Of a stretch of DNA of 27,892 nucleotides, positions 13,877 to 22,273 are shown in pieces (position 1 is the first letter of the stretch; each line of letters starts with the position of its first letter). Under the pieces are notes generated by a model. It was given only the letters and a program-made list of their open reading frames with translations. It did no database searches and had not been told where the DNA came from. The position numbers and the translations under genes were made by a program. Source of the stretch: Tetragenococcus sp041859945 (GTDB lineage: Bacteria; Bacillota; Bacilli; Lactobacillales; Enterococcaceae); NCBI GenBank assembly GCA_041859945.1, contig JBFLGC010000034.1, positions 1-27,892 on the forward strand, given 5' to 3'.

Positions 13877-15223
13877 TTAGCGCATTGTCACAAATTCTTC
13901 GGCCCCAGTCGGATGGATCGCAACCGTTTGATCAAAGTCAGCTTTGGTAGCTCCCATTTTAATAGCAACCGCAAATCCCTGCAACATTTCATCCACCCCC
14001 ACACCGATCGCATGTAAACCGATGATTTTTTCTTCTTTGCCTAGGCAAACGAGTTTCATCTCACATTTTTGCCGCTGATCACTCAAGGCAAAGGCCATGG
14101 GAGTAAAGCGTGAACGATAAACTTTAATGGCCGCTTTGCCATAGGTTTCTAGGGCAGCAGTTTCAGTCATCCCAATCGTCGCAATCGGCGGATGAGAAAA
14201 GATGACCGTTGGGATCAAATCATAATCTAGATGAGCCTCCGCTTGACCATTAAATAAGCGTTCCGATAATTGTCGGCCGGCTTTGATAGCTGCAGGTGTT
14301 AAATTCACTTTATCGATGACATCGCCCACGGCATAGATTCCTGTGGCGGTGGTATTTTGGTAATTATCGACTTTGATGGCGCCTTTTTCAGTCAAGGCAA
14401 CGCTAGTATTCTCCAAAGCTAAAGAATGCACAGACGGCGTCCGTCCGCCAGCAAACAAGACTAATTCAGCAGTCAAACTTGGCCTCGTTTCAAAATCGAC
14501 CCTGTATCCATTAGACTCTTTGCTGATTTTAGTTGGCACATGATTGGCGTGTACATCCATGCCGATTTCTTGATACATCGCGACCAAATTATTAGATAGC
14601 ATCGCATCGAAACTCCGCAAAGGACGTTCTTTACGAAAAGCCCAGTCAACTTTAGTTCCCAATTCTTGCATAACGCCAGCTATTTCGGCTGCAATATAAC
14701 CGGCACCGAGTACGATCAGGCTTTTAGGCTGTTTAGTCAAGGCAAAGTAACCATTAGAATCGATCGCAAGCTGGCCACCTGGTACCTCTAGTCTATCAGG
14801 ATGACCACCTGTAGCGATCAAAATGTGCGGCGCACTATATTCTTTTCCAGCAACTTCTACCGTATGATCAGCGATAAATTTTGCGCTACCTTTCAACACT
14901 TCCACATGGTTGCTATCTAGTCCTCGCTGATAAGACCCATGGAGAAAATCGATATACTGCTGCCTTTTAGCAACTAATTGGCTAAAGTTGAAATGATTTA
15001 CCTTTGCTTCGATGCCATAATCACTTGCTTCATTTACGACCGTATTCAACGCAGTGCTGGCCTGCCACATGACTTTTTTGGGCACACAGCCCACATTGAC
15101 GCAAGTTCCGCCAAGTTCATTTTTTTCGATCAATAATACCCTAGCGCCATACATGCCGGCGCGATTGGCTGAGGCGATGCCGCCGCTACCACCGCCGATC
15201 ACGATATAATCATATTTTTGCAA
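13877..15223 (-). CDS. gor: Glutathione-disulfide reductase
   Basis: An NADPH-dependent flavoenzyme that reduces oxidised glutathione, keeping the thiol pool reduced. The 448-residue protein has the FAD motif IGGGSGGIAS (from I9), the redox-active disulfide GGTCVNVGCVPKK (C41, C46), an NADPH fold at VLGAGYIAAEIAG, AVGDV near residue 300, and the catalytic histidine H437 in HPTGAEEFVTMR of the dimer interface. An arginine after the NADPH fold (AFRKERPLR) fits NADPH preference. The start is TTG behind AGAAGGAA. It lies 21 nt downstream of the GNAT gene and is the last gene of a five-gene leftward run. Confidence 0.93.
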   Translation of the reverse strand: MQKYDYIVIGGGSGGIASANRAGMYGARVLLIEKNELGGTCVNVGCVPKKVMWQASTALNTVVNEASDYGIEAKVNHFNFSQLVAKRQQYIDFLHGSYQRGLDSNHVEVLKGSAKFIADHTVEVAGKEYSAPHILIATGGHPDRLEVPGGQLAIDSNGYFALTKQPKSLIVLGAGYIAAEIAGVMQELGTKVDWAFRKERPLRSFDAMLSNNLVAMYQEIGMDVHANHVPTKISKESNGYRVDFETRPSLTAELVLFAGGRTPSVHSLALENTSVALTEKGAIKVDNYQNTTATGIYAVGDVIDKVNLTPAAIKAGRQLSERLFNGQAEAHLDYDLIPTVIFSHPPIATIGMTETAALETYGKAAIKVYRSRFTPMAFALSDQRQKCEMKLVCLGKEEKIIGLHAIGVGVDEMLQGFAVAIKMGATKADFDQTVAIHPTGAEEFVTMR

Positions 15224-15244
15224 ACTGATTCCTTCTTTCCTAAA

Positions 15245-15697
15245 TCAAAGTTCCAACTTCAATCGTACCATATCTTTTAATTCTAGCCCATTCTCAAAAA
15301 TCGGTTCTTTATAATGACGGACAAAGAAATCGTGATCGATCCCTATCATTCGAAAACCACATTTTTGATAAAGATAAAGTTGGCCGATACCTGTACTGCC
15401 AGTACCAACTGCCATAGTCTCAAAATGGCGACTTTTAGCAAAAACTATCGCATAGCGGATCATTTCTTGGGCGAGTCCTTGATTATGCCGCGATTCAATG
15501 ACAGCTAAATTCACTAATTCGAGCGTTTTTGGTCGGGTTGGCAATAGGACCATGATAGCTAGGAGCTGGTCTGCTTCTACACCCTCAAAACAAACACCGC
15601 GGGCCAAATAGTCGCTGACCAACTGCCAGGAAGGGTCTGCTTGAAGCAAAAGCTCCTGATGTGCCGGCGTCATTTTTTTCATCTCTTGAATTTCCAT
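15245..15697 (-). CDS. GNAT family N-acetyltransferase
   Basis: A 150-residue acetyl-CoA-dependent acetyltransferase of unknown substrate. The core strand LELVNLAVIESRHNQGLAQE holds the acetyl-CoA loop (SRHNQGLA, a Q/RxxGxA-type motif), and QLYLYQKCGFRMIGIDHDFF is the classic C-terminal YxKxGF segment. The start overlaps the 3' end of the transglutaminase gene by 19 nt with GAGGGAAAC as ribosome site, so the two are translated together. Confidence 0.85.
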   Translation of the reverse strand: MEIQEMKKMTPAHQELLLQADPSWQLVSDYLARGVCFEGVEADQLLAIMVLLPTRPKTLELVNLAVIESRHNQGLAQEMIRYAIVFAKSRHFETMAVGTGSTGIGQLYLYQKCGFRMIGIDHDFFVRHYKEPIFENGLELKDMVRLKLEL

Positions 15698-17835
15698 CTT
15701 GTTTCCCTCACTACTTGTTTTGTTGTTTTTAGTAAAAGCTGTCGGTCAGCGTCTGTTTCCACCCTATTTTCTCCATAAATCAAAGATTCATAGCGTTTTG
15801 TCAGATCCCTGAAATCAGCGGACCAAGTGGCTTCTAGCGTGCGGGCATAGGCCAAAAGCGGTTGATTTAGCGGACGAGGATTTTGTTTTTCAACTTTCTT
15901 AAGTAAAATTGGATAGCCGCGCACAAAAGCTTGCTTGCTTTTCTTGAGCAAGAGCCAGATCAACAAATAAGTCTTATTTTGCCATAAGAAAAAAATGCCC
16001 ATCACTAGTACTAAGCTCAAGAAAACACCCGCTATCTTTTTAAAAACTGAAGCGTGATCGTGCCACCATTTTCGCCAATTCATACCGCTAGCTAGTCCAG
16101 CAGAAGATTCCGAACTGGTCCTTTCCGTTGTCATTGACGTCGTTGAATCAGTCGACCTAACGCTTGTAGTAGAAGGTACTGTTGTCACCATTTCGTCCGA
16201 AGTTTCGACCGCTGACGCTTCTTCCAAGGGCTGAGAAAAAGTCGGCGTCGGTTCAAAAGGCAGCCAACCATAACCTTCAAAAAAGACTTCCGGCCAAGAA
16301 TGGGCATTTTTATTGCGAATCTCATAACGATCGCCCTCTGCCGATTTTTCCACCACTTCTCCCGATGCGAACCCCTTTGTCCAACGCGCTGGGATCCCGA
16401 TTGCTCGTAACATCACGACCATCGCTGACGAAAAATTATCGCAATAACCGATTTTACTATCGAATAAAAAACCTTCCACATAATCTTGCCCAGAATCTGG
16501 AAAATCAGTGTCGACTTTTGAATACCGAAATCTTCCGTCAAATTTCAAATACTCTTGGATAGCCAATACTTTATCGAGCATACTTGTTTTATCTTGCGTC
16601 AATTCAAGTGCTAATTGACTGACCTTTTCGGAATAAAGCTGGGGTAATTGTAAATAATCGACCGTCGCATCTGGTTGGGCAATTTTAACATCACGCAGAT
16701 CAGATAATTCATAATCAAAGTCATTCCAAGCTATTTCAGCGATCACAGAATCGACAGGCTTTTCTGGATCCAAACGCGCACTTTCCCAAAAAAAGCGAAA
16801 ACCAGCTTGATCAGAAGATACCGTCACAGATTTTTTACCGTATGGCAAGGGGTAATAACTTAAAGGGCTGTTAAATTTCAGCTGAATTGTTTCCATGTCT
16901 TTCAGAGAATGAGCATTTTCCATCTCCGTAAGGGTGACGTTCTTGCTGGAGAGCTGCTCCATGTAAGTTAAATAATCTTCTCCGTAAGTCCAGCCACTAC
17001 CAGTATAAACGGCTTTACTTTCGACCCGCCAATAATGAGGACTTTTTTGCACCGCTTCAAACAGAATTTGGTCATCATCGATCAAGGGGCCGCCCAATTT
17101 TCTGTCATCCTCACTAAAACCGGTACGACCTGGTATCCCCGTCCCAGTTTGCTGGATATAACGATAAACACCCCAATCATTCAATCGATCACGTAACGAA
17201 ATCGTTTGGCTAGTCACGGCGTTTTTCAGGCCCGTAAATGGAATGAAGTAGGCCACTGCCAAAAGACTCAAGGTACAAATTAGAGCTACTAGCTTTTGTT
17301 CACTGGTACGTTTTTCTTGCAGGCCTTTGGTTAAAAGAGCCAAACCAACCAGACCGAGCACTTGAGAACTGGGATCAAAATCATTGTATACCGCCAATAG
17401 GAGCAGATAGGCGATCATAAGGCTATAGCAGAGTACGATCTGATTCTTCTGGATCACCTGCTCCACCAAAAAAATCGTGACTGCAAATACGAAGGTCAAA
17501 GCAATCTCTGCACTAATAGTTTCAATTGTACCTTGTCTAACGGCTTGGAAAAACTGTTTAAAATGATCAAACAAACGGTCGATCCATATCCACGAAAAGA
17601 ATTTTCCACTCGGGAAAAACCGATAAAGGCCATAGCTAAGTACAAACAGGTAGCCCATCAGGCGTATCAGAGTTTTTTTTAGAAACAGCCCCCCCAGACA
17701 AAAAGCCAAACTTAGGCCAATGCCCAAAGTTGTTTTGCCAAGGCCATAAAGCTTCAAAAATTGGGGTAAAACTAAGGTCAAACTTAGAAAAGTCAGCCCA
17801 ACTGTGACCCCTTTTGAGCGCACACGTTCAATCAT
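15679..17835 (-). CDS. TgpA-like membrane transglutaminase-fold protein
   Basis: A 718-residue membrane protein with about seven N-terminal membrane segments (to about residue 200), an extracytoplasmic transglutaminase/protease-like domain, another membrane segment near residue 610 (KIAGVFLSLVLVMGIFFLW) and a cytosolic DUF4129-like tail. The triad is visible: cysteine in GYCDNFSSAMVVMLRAIGIP, histidine in NAHSWPEVFFEG and aspartate/glutamate downstream in WLPFEPTP. A Thr/Ser-rich linker precedes the last membrane segment. The frame extends 14 codons farther, but the ATG at 17835 follows AAAGGACGGG and overlaps the DUF58 stop by 8 nt. MoxR-DUF58-transglutaminase trios are widespread; substrate unknown. 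Confidence 0.9.
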   Translation of the reverse strand: MIERVRSKGVTVGLTFLSLTLVLPQFLKLYGLGKTTLGIGLSLAFCLGGLFLKKTLIRLMGYLFVLSYGLYRFFPSGKFFSWIWIDRLFDHFKQFFQAVRQGTIETISAEIALTFVFAVTIFLVEQVIQKNQIVLCYSLMIAYLLLLAVYNDFDPSSQVLGLVGLALLTKGLQEKRTSEQKLVALICTLSLLAVAYFIPFTGLKNAVTSQTISLRDRLNDWGVYRYIQQTGTGIPGRTGFSEDDRKLGGPLIDDDQILFEAVQKSPHYWRVESKAVYTGSGWTYGEDYLTYMEQLSSKNVTLTEMENAHSLKDMETIQLKFNSPLSYYPLPYGKKSVTVSSDQAGFRFFWESARLDPEKPVDSVIAEIAWNDFDYELSDLRDVKIAQPDATVDYLQLPQLYSEKVSQLALELTQDKTSMLDKVLAIQEYLKFDGRFRYSKVDTDFPDSGQDYVEGFLFDSKIGYCDNFSSAMVVMLRAIGIPARWTKGFASGEVVEKSAEGDRYEIRNKNAHSWPEVFFEGYGWLPFEPTPTFSQPLEEASAVETSDEMVTTVPSTTSVRSTDSTTSMTTERTSSESSAGLASGMNWRKWWHDHASVFKKIAGVFLSLVLVMGIFFLWQNKTYLLIWLLLKKSKQAFVRGYPILLKKVEKQNPRPLNQPLLAYARTLEATWSADFRDLTKRYESLIYGENRVETDADRQLLLKTTKQVVRETRWKFKR

Positions 17836-18814
17836 AGAATCCCGTCCTTTCAAAACGCAGCAAATCAGTATGGTCATAGACTCTTAAAAAGGGATTTGGG
17901 TGAATAAGCCCCAGTTTTTGCGGAGTAAACAGCCAAACTTGTGCTTGAGAAAAAGCGGGCAAAGCGGGCGTCTGAGTAAAGGGCTCGATCTTAGCAAAAT
18001 CAAGATCAGTTGGTTGAAAGATGCGACCTGTTTTGCCGATCAAAAGGACCTCGATGCCCGTTTGATGCCAGCCCTTTTGGAGACTATAAAAAAAGCTCAA
18101 CATTTCTTCAAAATAAGGACTGTCTTGCCCATAAAAAGCGAGCAGGGTCGCCACCTCTTGATAAGTTTGATATTCACGTAATATCAACTGTTGCAGGCGA
18201 CTGCTCAGTTTCCAGTCCATTTGTTTGAGTGGGTCACCAAGTCTATAGGGACGATAATTTTTGATATCATAAGAAGGCGTCCCAAAAAATTGCTGCTTTT
18301 GTTCCTTTTGGATAAAGCGCCGAAACGCTGCTGCTTGCGGATGGATCGCTGGTAGGACCAACCGTTCGGCTGTCATGACTAGTCGCTGTCTTTTGATTAG
18401 CCAGCCAAAAGGATCGCCAGTCAGTAACGTAAACTCAAAAGGATGTTCTAACCCACGTTTATCTGGCGTCCATATTTGTTTGAAACTTTGCTTTTGCCCA
18501 TAGTAGAAAGCCCAAGCCGCGATGGTATTTTGTTTATCATCAAACATTTGTAGTTGCCAGAAAAAAACAGGATAGGATACTTTCTTTTGCATGACAAAAG
18601 TTACAGGCGCTGTTTGACCAACGTGCAGCGGAAAATCATCTAAGTTTTTTATAGTGACTTTTTTTAAAGGCCCCAGTCGACCAATAAGGCTCATGATCAA
18701 AAATAAGGTCATCGCTACCAATAAGGCCCAGCCAGAAGCATTGGTAAAAGCCATCGCATAAATGAAAATCATGCTGTATAGAAAGAAAAATAAGAGCGTA
18801 CGAAATATCTGCAT
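17828..18814 (-). CDS. DUF58 domain-containing protein
   Basis: A 328-residue protein with two N-terminal membrane segments (about residues 5-45) and a DUF58 domain whose signature is clear: PSYDIKNYRPYRLGDPLKQ then MDWKLSSRLQQLILREY, from about residue 195. DUF58 proteins are von Willebrand A-like partners of MoxR ATPases. It starts 4 nt after the moxR stop, using a GGAGGTGA site inside the end of moxR, and overlaps the transglutaminase start (ATGATTGA). Function is inferred only from the trio: a membrane-associated assembly or maturation module. Confidence 0.88.
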   Translation of the reverse strand: MQIFRTLLFFFLYSMIFIYAMAFTNASGWALLVAMTLFLIMSLIGRLGPLKKVTIKNLDDFPLHVGQTAPVTFVMQKKVSYPVFFWQLQMFDDKQNTIAAWAFYYGQKQSFKQIWTPDKRGLEHPFEFTLLTGDPFGWLIKRQRLVMTAERLVLPAIHPQAAAFRRFIQKEQKQQFFGTPSYDIKNYRPYRLGDPLKQMDWKLSSRLQQLILREYQTYQEVATLLAFYGQDSPYFEEMLSFFYSLQKGWHQTGIEVLLIGKTGRIFQPTDLDFAKIEPFTQTPALPAFSQAQVWLFTPQKLGLIHPNPFLRVYDHTDLLRFERTGFYD

Positions 18815-18818
18815 GAGT

Positions 18819-19754
18819 TCACCTCCGCATTGGCACCGGTATGCTTGTAACGATCCGTTCTAAAAGAGTGTCGATTTCTGATATCATTTGGTTGCCATTC
18901 GTCAGTTTGATACGATGACCAAAAACAGCAGGCAAAACTTTTTGTAGGTCTTCTGGTGACACAAAATTTCGGCCCTGCGTCAGTGCATAGGCTTTAGCTC
19001 CACGCATAAAGGCCATGCTTCCCCGTGGACTTATCCCAAGTGCGATCGCCGGATCGTTTCGGGTGGCTACTACCAATTCTAAAGCATAACGAGCGACTTG
19101 CTCATGAACAAAAACCTCATCGACCATCGTTTTCAAATCAGAAATTTCTGCTTCATTGAATAATTTTCGCACATCACCTTCAGTGCGTGGTTTATCCATG
19201 ATCAGACGTAATTCATCTTCCCGCTCAGGATAACCAATGCGCAATCGAAATAAAAAGCGATCTAATTGAGCTTCCGGTAAAGGATAGGTTCCTTCATAAT
19301 CGATAGGATTTTGCGTTGCTAAGACAAAAAAATTTGAGGGCAAAGCATAGGTATGGTTGTCGATCGTGACCCGGTTTTCCGACATCGCCTCAAGTAAAGC
19401 AGCTTGGGTCCTTGGAGTCGCACGATTGATTTCATCGGCCAATAAAACCGAGGTGAAAATCGGCCCTTGACGAAATTCAAACTCATTGGTGTGATTGTTA
19501 AAGATAGACACACCTAAAATATCGCTAGGTAATAAATCTGGCGTAAACTGGACCCGTGAAAAACTGCCTTGGATCGTCTTAGCCAACGTTTTGACCATCA
19601 GCGTTTTGCCCACACCAGGAATGTCTTCAAATAACACATGTCCACCGGCAAGTAGTGCTGCTACCATCAGTTCGACCACGTCTCGTTTCCCCAAAATGAC
19701 TTTTTCAACTTCAGCGATCATTTGCGAAATCTTCCTCAATTTATCTTCTTGCAC
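18819..19754 (-). CDS. MoxR family AAA+ ATPase
   Basis: A 311-residue chaperone-like ATPase. Walker A is EDIPGVGKTLMVK (K50), Walker B LLADEINRA (about residue 108), sensor 1 FVLATQNPIDYEGTYPLP and arginine finger region EAQLDRFLFR; the lid follows with RGSMAFMRGAKAYAL. Translation starts at GTG behind AAAGGAAGTGA. It is first in the run moxR, DUF58, transglutaminase, GNAT, gor, and diverges from the HIT gene. MoxR proteins are thought to remodel partner complexes, here presumably the DUF58 protein. Confidence 0.93.
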   Translation of the reverse strand: MQEDKLRKISQMIAEVEKVILGKRDVVELMVAALLAGGHVLFEDIPGVGKTLMVKTLAKTIQGSFSRVQFTPDLLPSDILGVSIFNNHTNEFEFRQGPIFTSVLLADEINRATPRTQAALLEAMSENRVTIDNHTYALPSNFFVLATQNPIDYEGTYPLPEAQLDRFLFRLRIGYPEREDELRLIMDKPRTEGDVRKLFNEAEISDLKTMVDEVFVHEQVARYALELVVATRNDPAIALGISPRGSMAFMRGAKAYALTQGRNFVSPEDLQKVLPAVFGHRIKLTNGNQMISEIDTLLERIVTSIPVPMRR

Positions 19755-19790
19755 GAACTCACTTCCTTTTTTAATAGCATGCTTTTCTTA

Positions 19791-19820
19791 AATATAGCAG
19801 AAAGTAACGAAAAAGCACAA
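19791..19820 (-). promoter_or_regulatory. Candidate promoter of the moxR operon
   Basis: Minus strand TTGTGC (19820-19815), 18-nt spacer, TATATT (19796-19791). Modest match, but the only reasonable pair in this A/T-rich stretch. Confidence 0.35.
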
Positions 19821-19877
19821 AAAAGTTCCTTTTTTAATTAAATTTTGTCATAATAAGAAAAGAAGAGGTGTCTATTT

Positions 19878-20263
19878 ATGGAATGTATTTTTTGTCATCA
19901 ACTAAAAAAGAACAGATTATAAAGGAAAGTCCTTCATTTATCCTTATATTTGATATCGATCCCATTCAGCAAGGACATCTATTGTTGATCTCTAAGGAAC
20001 ATTACGAAACTACCAGTGAAGTGACTCATTTCGTTTTAACTGAACTGATTTCATTAGAAAGAGAAATCATCACTAAAATAGAGGACAATTTTCCTGAGAT
20101 AAGTGTGACTATCGTCCAAAATAACGGCCGTGCCATGAGTTCGGGTATGCATTTTCATGTCCATTTGCTTCCCAGATATGAGGGCGATGCTTTTTGGGCA
20201 CATCAAAAAGTGGTCTTTCACGAGTTGGATCTTGATTTGCTGGTAGAATGTTTACACAACTGA
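19878..20263 (+). CDS. HIT family protein with an apparent 5' frameshift
   Basis: Histidine-triad nucleotide hydrolase/transferase. The triad is intact (MHFHVHLLPRY), as is the core (FDIDPIQQGHLLLISKEHYE). The start is odd. The ATG at 19878, with AAGAGGTG correctly placed, encodes MECIFCHQLKK, the usual zinc-binding CxxC N-terminus, then runs out of frame and stops at 19922. The rest lies in the frame one base away (KEQIIKESPSF onward). One more A in the run at 19904-19909 would restore a normal protein. A GTG at 19868 opens the downstream frame directly but gives an atypical N-terminus without CxxC. Sequencing error, slippage or true mutation are all possible. Confidence 0.8.
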
Positions 20264-20270
20264 TTGCTCT

Positions 20271-20319
20271 TTAACAAAAAGTCGAACACCACTCTTTCTC
20301 AACAGGACGTGTTCGACTT
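20271..20319 (-). terminator. Terminator of the Nudix gene (possibly bidirectional)
   Basis: AAGTCGAACAC (20279-20289) pairs with GTGTTCGACTT (20309-20319). The T-run is on the leftward side (A-run at 20276-20280 on the plus strand). The Nudix stop codon is in the loop. Confidence 0.75.
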
Positions 20320-20715
20320 GTTTAAATTTAAAAGAATAGGTTGAAGTTCTTCTGGGAACAAATCGATAGTGGCTATTTCTTTGAGCGACACCCACAGCGG
20401 CCGATAGACATTTTGCGAAGAAGAACGTGCTAACTCTTCACCATGTATCACCGGAGTTGTTATCATAATCGTCTTGACCAGATAGTACTGCTCGTGACGA
20501 TCTAGATCTTCCAACTGACAAAATTCATTCAAGTCAGCCACTGTGATCGTCCAATCCAACTCCTCTTTGATTTCACGGATCGCCGCTTCAGGCAAAGTTT
20601 CACCTGTTTCTACCCCACCCCCAGGAATCACCCAATATCTTCGACCGGCTTTTTCGCGGTAGATCAATAAAATCTTTTCTTGGCCTTCATTGTAGAAAAT
20701 AACTCTGACACGCAT
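20299..20715 (-). CDS. Nudix hydrolase
   Basis: A 138-residue hydrolase of a nucleoside-diphosphate-linked substrate, cytosolic. The Nudix box is complete at residues 33-55: GGVETGETLPEAAI then REIKEELDW, with aspartate where the final glycine is usual. The preceding KAGRRYWVIPGGG is typical. Start ATG follows GAGGTG. It converges with the HIT gene; substrate cannot be predicted from sequence. Confidence 0.9.
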   Translation of the reverse strand: MRVRVIFYNEGQEKILLIYREKAGRRYWVIPGGGVETGETLPEAAIREIKEELDWTITVADLNEFCQLEDLDRHEQYYLVKTIMITTPVIHGEELARSSSQNVYRPLWVSLKEIATIDLFPEELQPILLNLNKSNTSC

Positions 20716-20818
20716 CGGTTACACCTCATTTCATAAAACTAGTTTAACACAAATGTAATCACTAAAAAAAGAGTTCTAGAAATCGACTTTTAGCATTGAT
20801 CTTGGATAAAATTCTGAA

Positions 20819-20860
20819 TCTTTGCCATAGCCCCCTTCCGATCTATGGCATATTTTTGTT
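20819..20860 (+). terminator. Orphan terminator-like hairpin
   Basis: TGCCATAG (20823-20830), 12-nt loop, CTATGGCA (20843-20850), then TATTTTTGTTTTC. It lies between two genes that do not read into it from the left (Nudix is leftward), so it may end an undetected small RNA. Confidence 0.45.
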
Positions 20861-20967
20861 TTCTTTTTAACTTTTCTCTAAATTCCTTAAAATACATCAC
20901 ACTACCCTACAACATGTGTTACTATTATTTTGTATGCGATATCATTTCGTGAAGAGAGCGAGTAAAG

Positions 20968-21279
20968 ATGAAGAAACCAACGATCATTTTTTCAATCATA
21001 ACTTTTTTGAGACTGTTTTTTGTCTTTCTGCCAACATTTCTAGTAAACAAAGTGGATGCTAGAAAATTCCATCTGCTAAATGATTTTTTCTACACCCCAG
21101 CCGGTCAAATCGTTGAGCAAACCATGGCAGGCTTATTTTATGCTAGCTTTTTGATTTGTTTGACTTATTCTGTTGTCAAAAAAATGACGGGTTCCTACGT
21201 TTTGATCTGGCTGACACTTTTGCTTTATTTCGGATTAAGCTATTGGCTGGGAAATAGCTCGCTGATCTTTAACGGCTAG
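20968..21279 (+). CDS. Small integral membrane protein, unknown
   Basis: A 103-residue hydrophobic protein that I do not recognise. Three membrane segments are visible: near residues 7-26 (IFSIITFLRLFFVFLPTFLV), 54-69 (AGLFYASFLICLTYSV) and 77-97 (VLIWLTLLLYFGLSYWLG). The start is modest, with GAAGAGAGCGAG as the only ribosome-site candidate. It is followed 82 nt later by the aldo/keto reductase gene in the same direction. Confidence 0.6.
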   Translation: MKKPTIIFSIITFLRLFFVFLPTFLVNKVDARKFHLLNDFFYTPAGQIVEQTMAGLFYASFLICLTYSVVKKMTGSYVLIWLTLLLYFGLSYWLGNSSLIFNG

Positions 21280-21361
21280 CTATTACTTGAAAATAGTTAG
21301 GATACCAGTTTACAATAGAAGTAGCAATGAAGTTTTACCATTTCAAAAGGAGGAATTTTTA

Positions 21362-22213
21362 ATGACCATTCCCATGATTCAATTAGCAGATGGCAACAAG
21401 ATCCCCGCAGTCGGCTTTGGAACAGCTGGCATTAAAGGAAATGTTGGGGCCCAAGCGATCAGCTCTGCTATTGCCAATGGCTATCGTTTGATCGATACGG
21501 CTTATAATTATGAAAATGAAGGCGCCGTCGGTCAAGCCATCAAACGAGCTGGGGTGCCAAGAGAAAAATTATTTGTGACCTCAAAATTACCGGGACGTTA
21601 TCATGAAGGAAAAAAAGCTTTAGAGGCGATTCAAGAGTCCTTGTTCCGTGCCGATTTGGATTACTTTGACCTTTACTTGATCCATTGGCCCAATCCTAAA
21701 CGTGACCTGTATGTCGAAGCTTGGCAAGCTCTGTTAGATGCGCAACGCTTTGGCTTGATCCGTTCCGTGGGCGTCTCGAATTTCTTGCCAGAACATTTGG
21801 AAAAAATCGCAAAAGAAACCGGCGTGCTCCCCGTTGTCAACCAAATCGAGTTGCATCCATTACTTAGTAAGACTGATCAACGTGCCTATAACGCCGAGCG
21901 CCACATTCAAGTGGAGGCATGGAGTCCTTTAGGTGGTACCGGTTCGGAAAATCACCATTCAATGCTAAACGATCCAGTTTTACTTGCTTTGGCAGAAAAA
22001 TATCATAAAAATGTTGGTCAAATCATCTTACGTTGGGAACATCAATTAGGCGTGTTGCCTTTACCATTGTCAAGAAACCCGCAACGGCAAGCTTCAAACT
22101 TAGCTATTTTTGATTTTGCATTGACCCCAGCAGAAGTCGCTCAAATCACAGCACTGGATGATGAAACAGTTCAAAAAAATGCCGCTGACCCCAGAGAACA
22201 CGAAGAATTGTAG
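21362..22213 (+). CDS. Aldo/keto reductase (2,5-diketo-gluconate reductase type)
   Basis: A 283-residue NADPH-dependent carbonyl reductase. The catalytic tetrad is complete: Asp in LIDTAYNYENE, Tyr in the same segment, Lys in LFVTSKLPG and His in DLYLIHWPNP. The signature GVSNFLPEHLE and the cofactor-binding PLSRNPQRQASNL near the C-terminus are also present. The reading frame extends 25 codons upstream, but the ATG at 21362 follows a perfect AAAGGAGG and gives the usual N-terminus. Substrate unknown. Confidence 0.92.
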   Translation: MTIPMIQLADGNKIPAVGFGTAGIKGNVGAQAISSAIANGYRLIDTAYNYENEGAVGQAIKRAGVPREKLFVTSKLPGRYHEGKKALEAIQESLFRADLDYFDLYLIHWPNPKRDLYVEAWQALLDAQRFGLIRSVGVSNFLPEHLEKIAKETGVLPVVNQIELHPLLSKTDQRAYNAERHIQVEAWSPLGGTGSENHHSMLNDPVLLALAEKYHKNVGQIILRWEHQLGVLPLPLSRNPQRQASNLAIFDFALTPAEVAQITALDDETVQKNAADPREHEEL

Positions 22214-22224
22214 AAAAATAGAAC

Positions 22225-22270
22225 CAGCGTAGAAAAGCCTATTCACTTTTCTACGCTGATTTTGATTAAA
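22225..22270 (+). terminator. Terminator of the aldo/keto reductase gene
   Basis: CAGCGTAGAAAAG, 8-nt loop, CTTTTCTACGCTG, then a T-rich tract; 13-bp perfect stem between convergent genes. Confidence 0.85.
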
Positions 22271-22273
22271 ATT

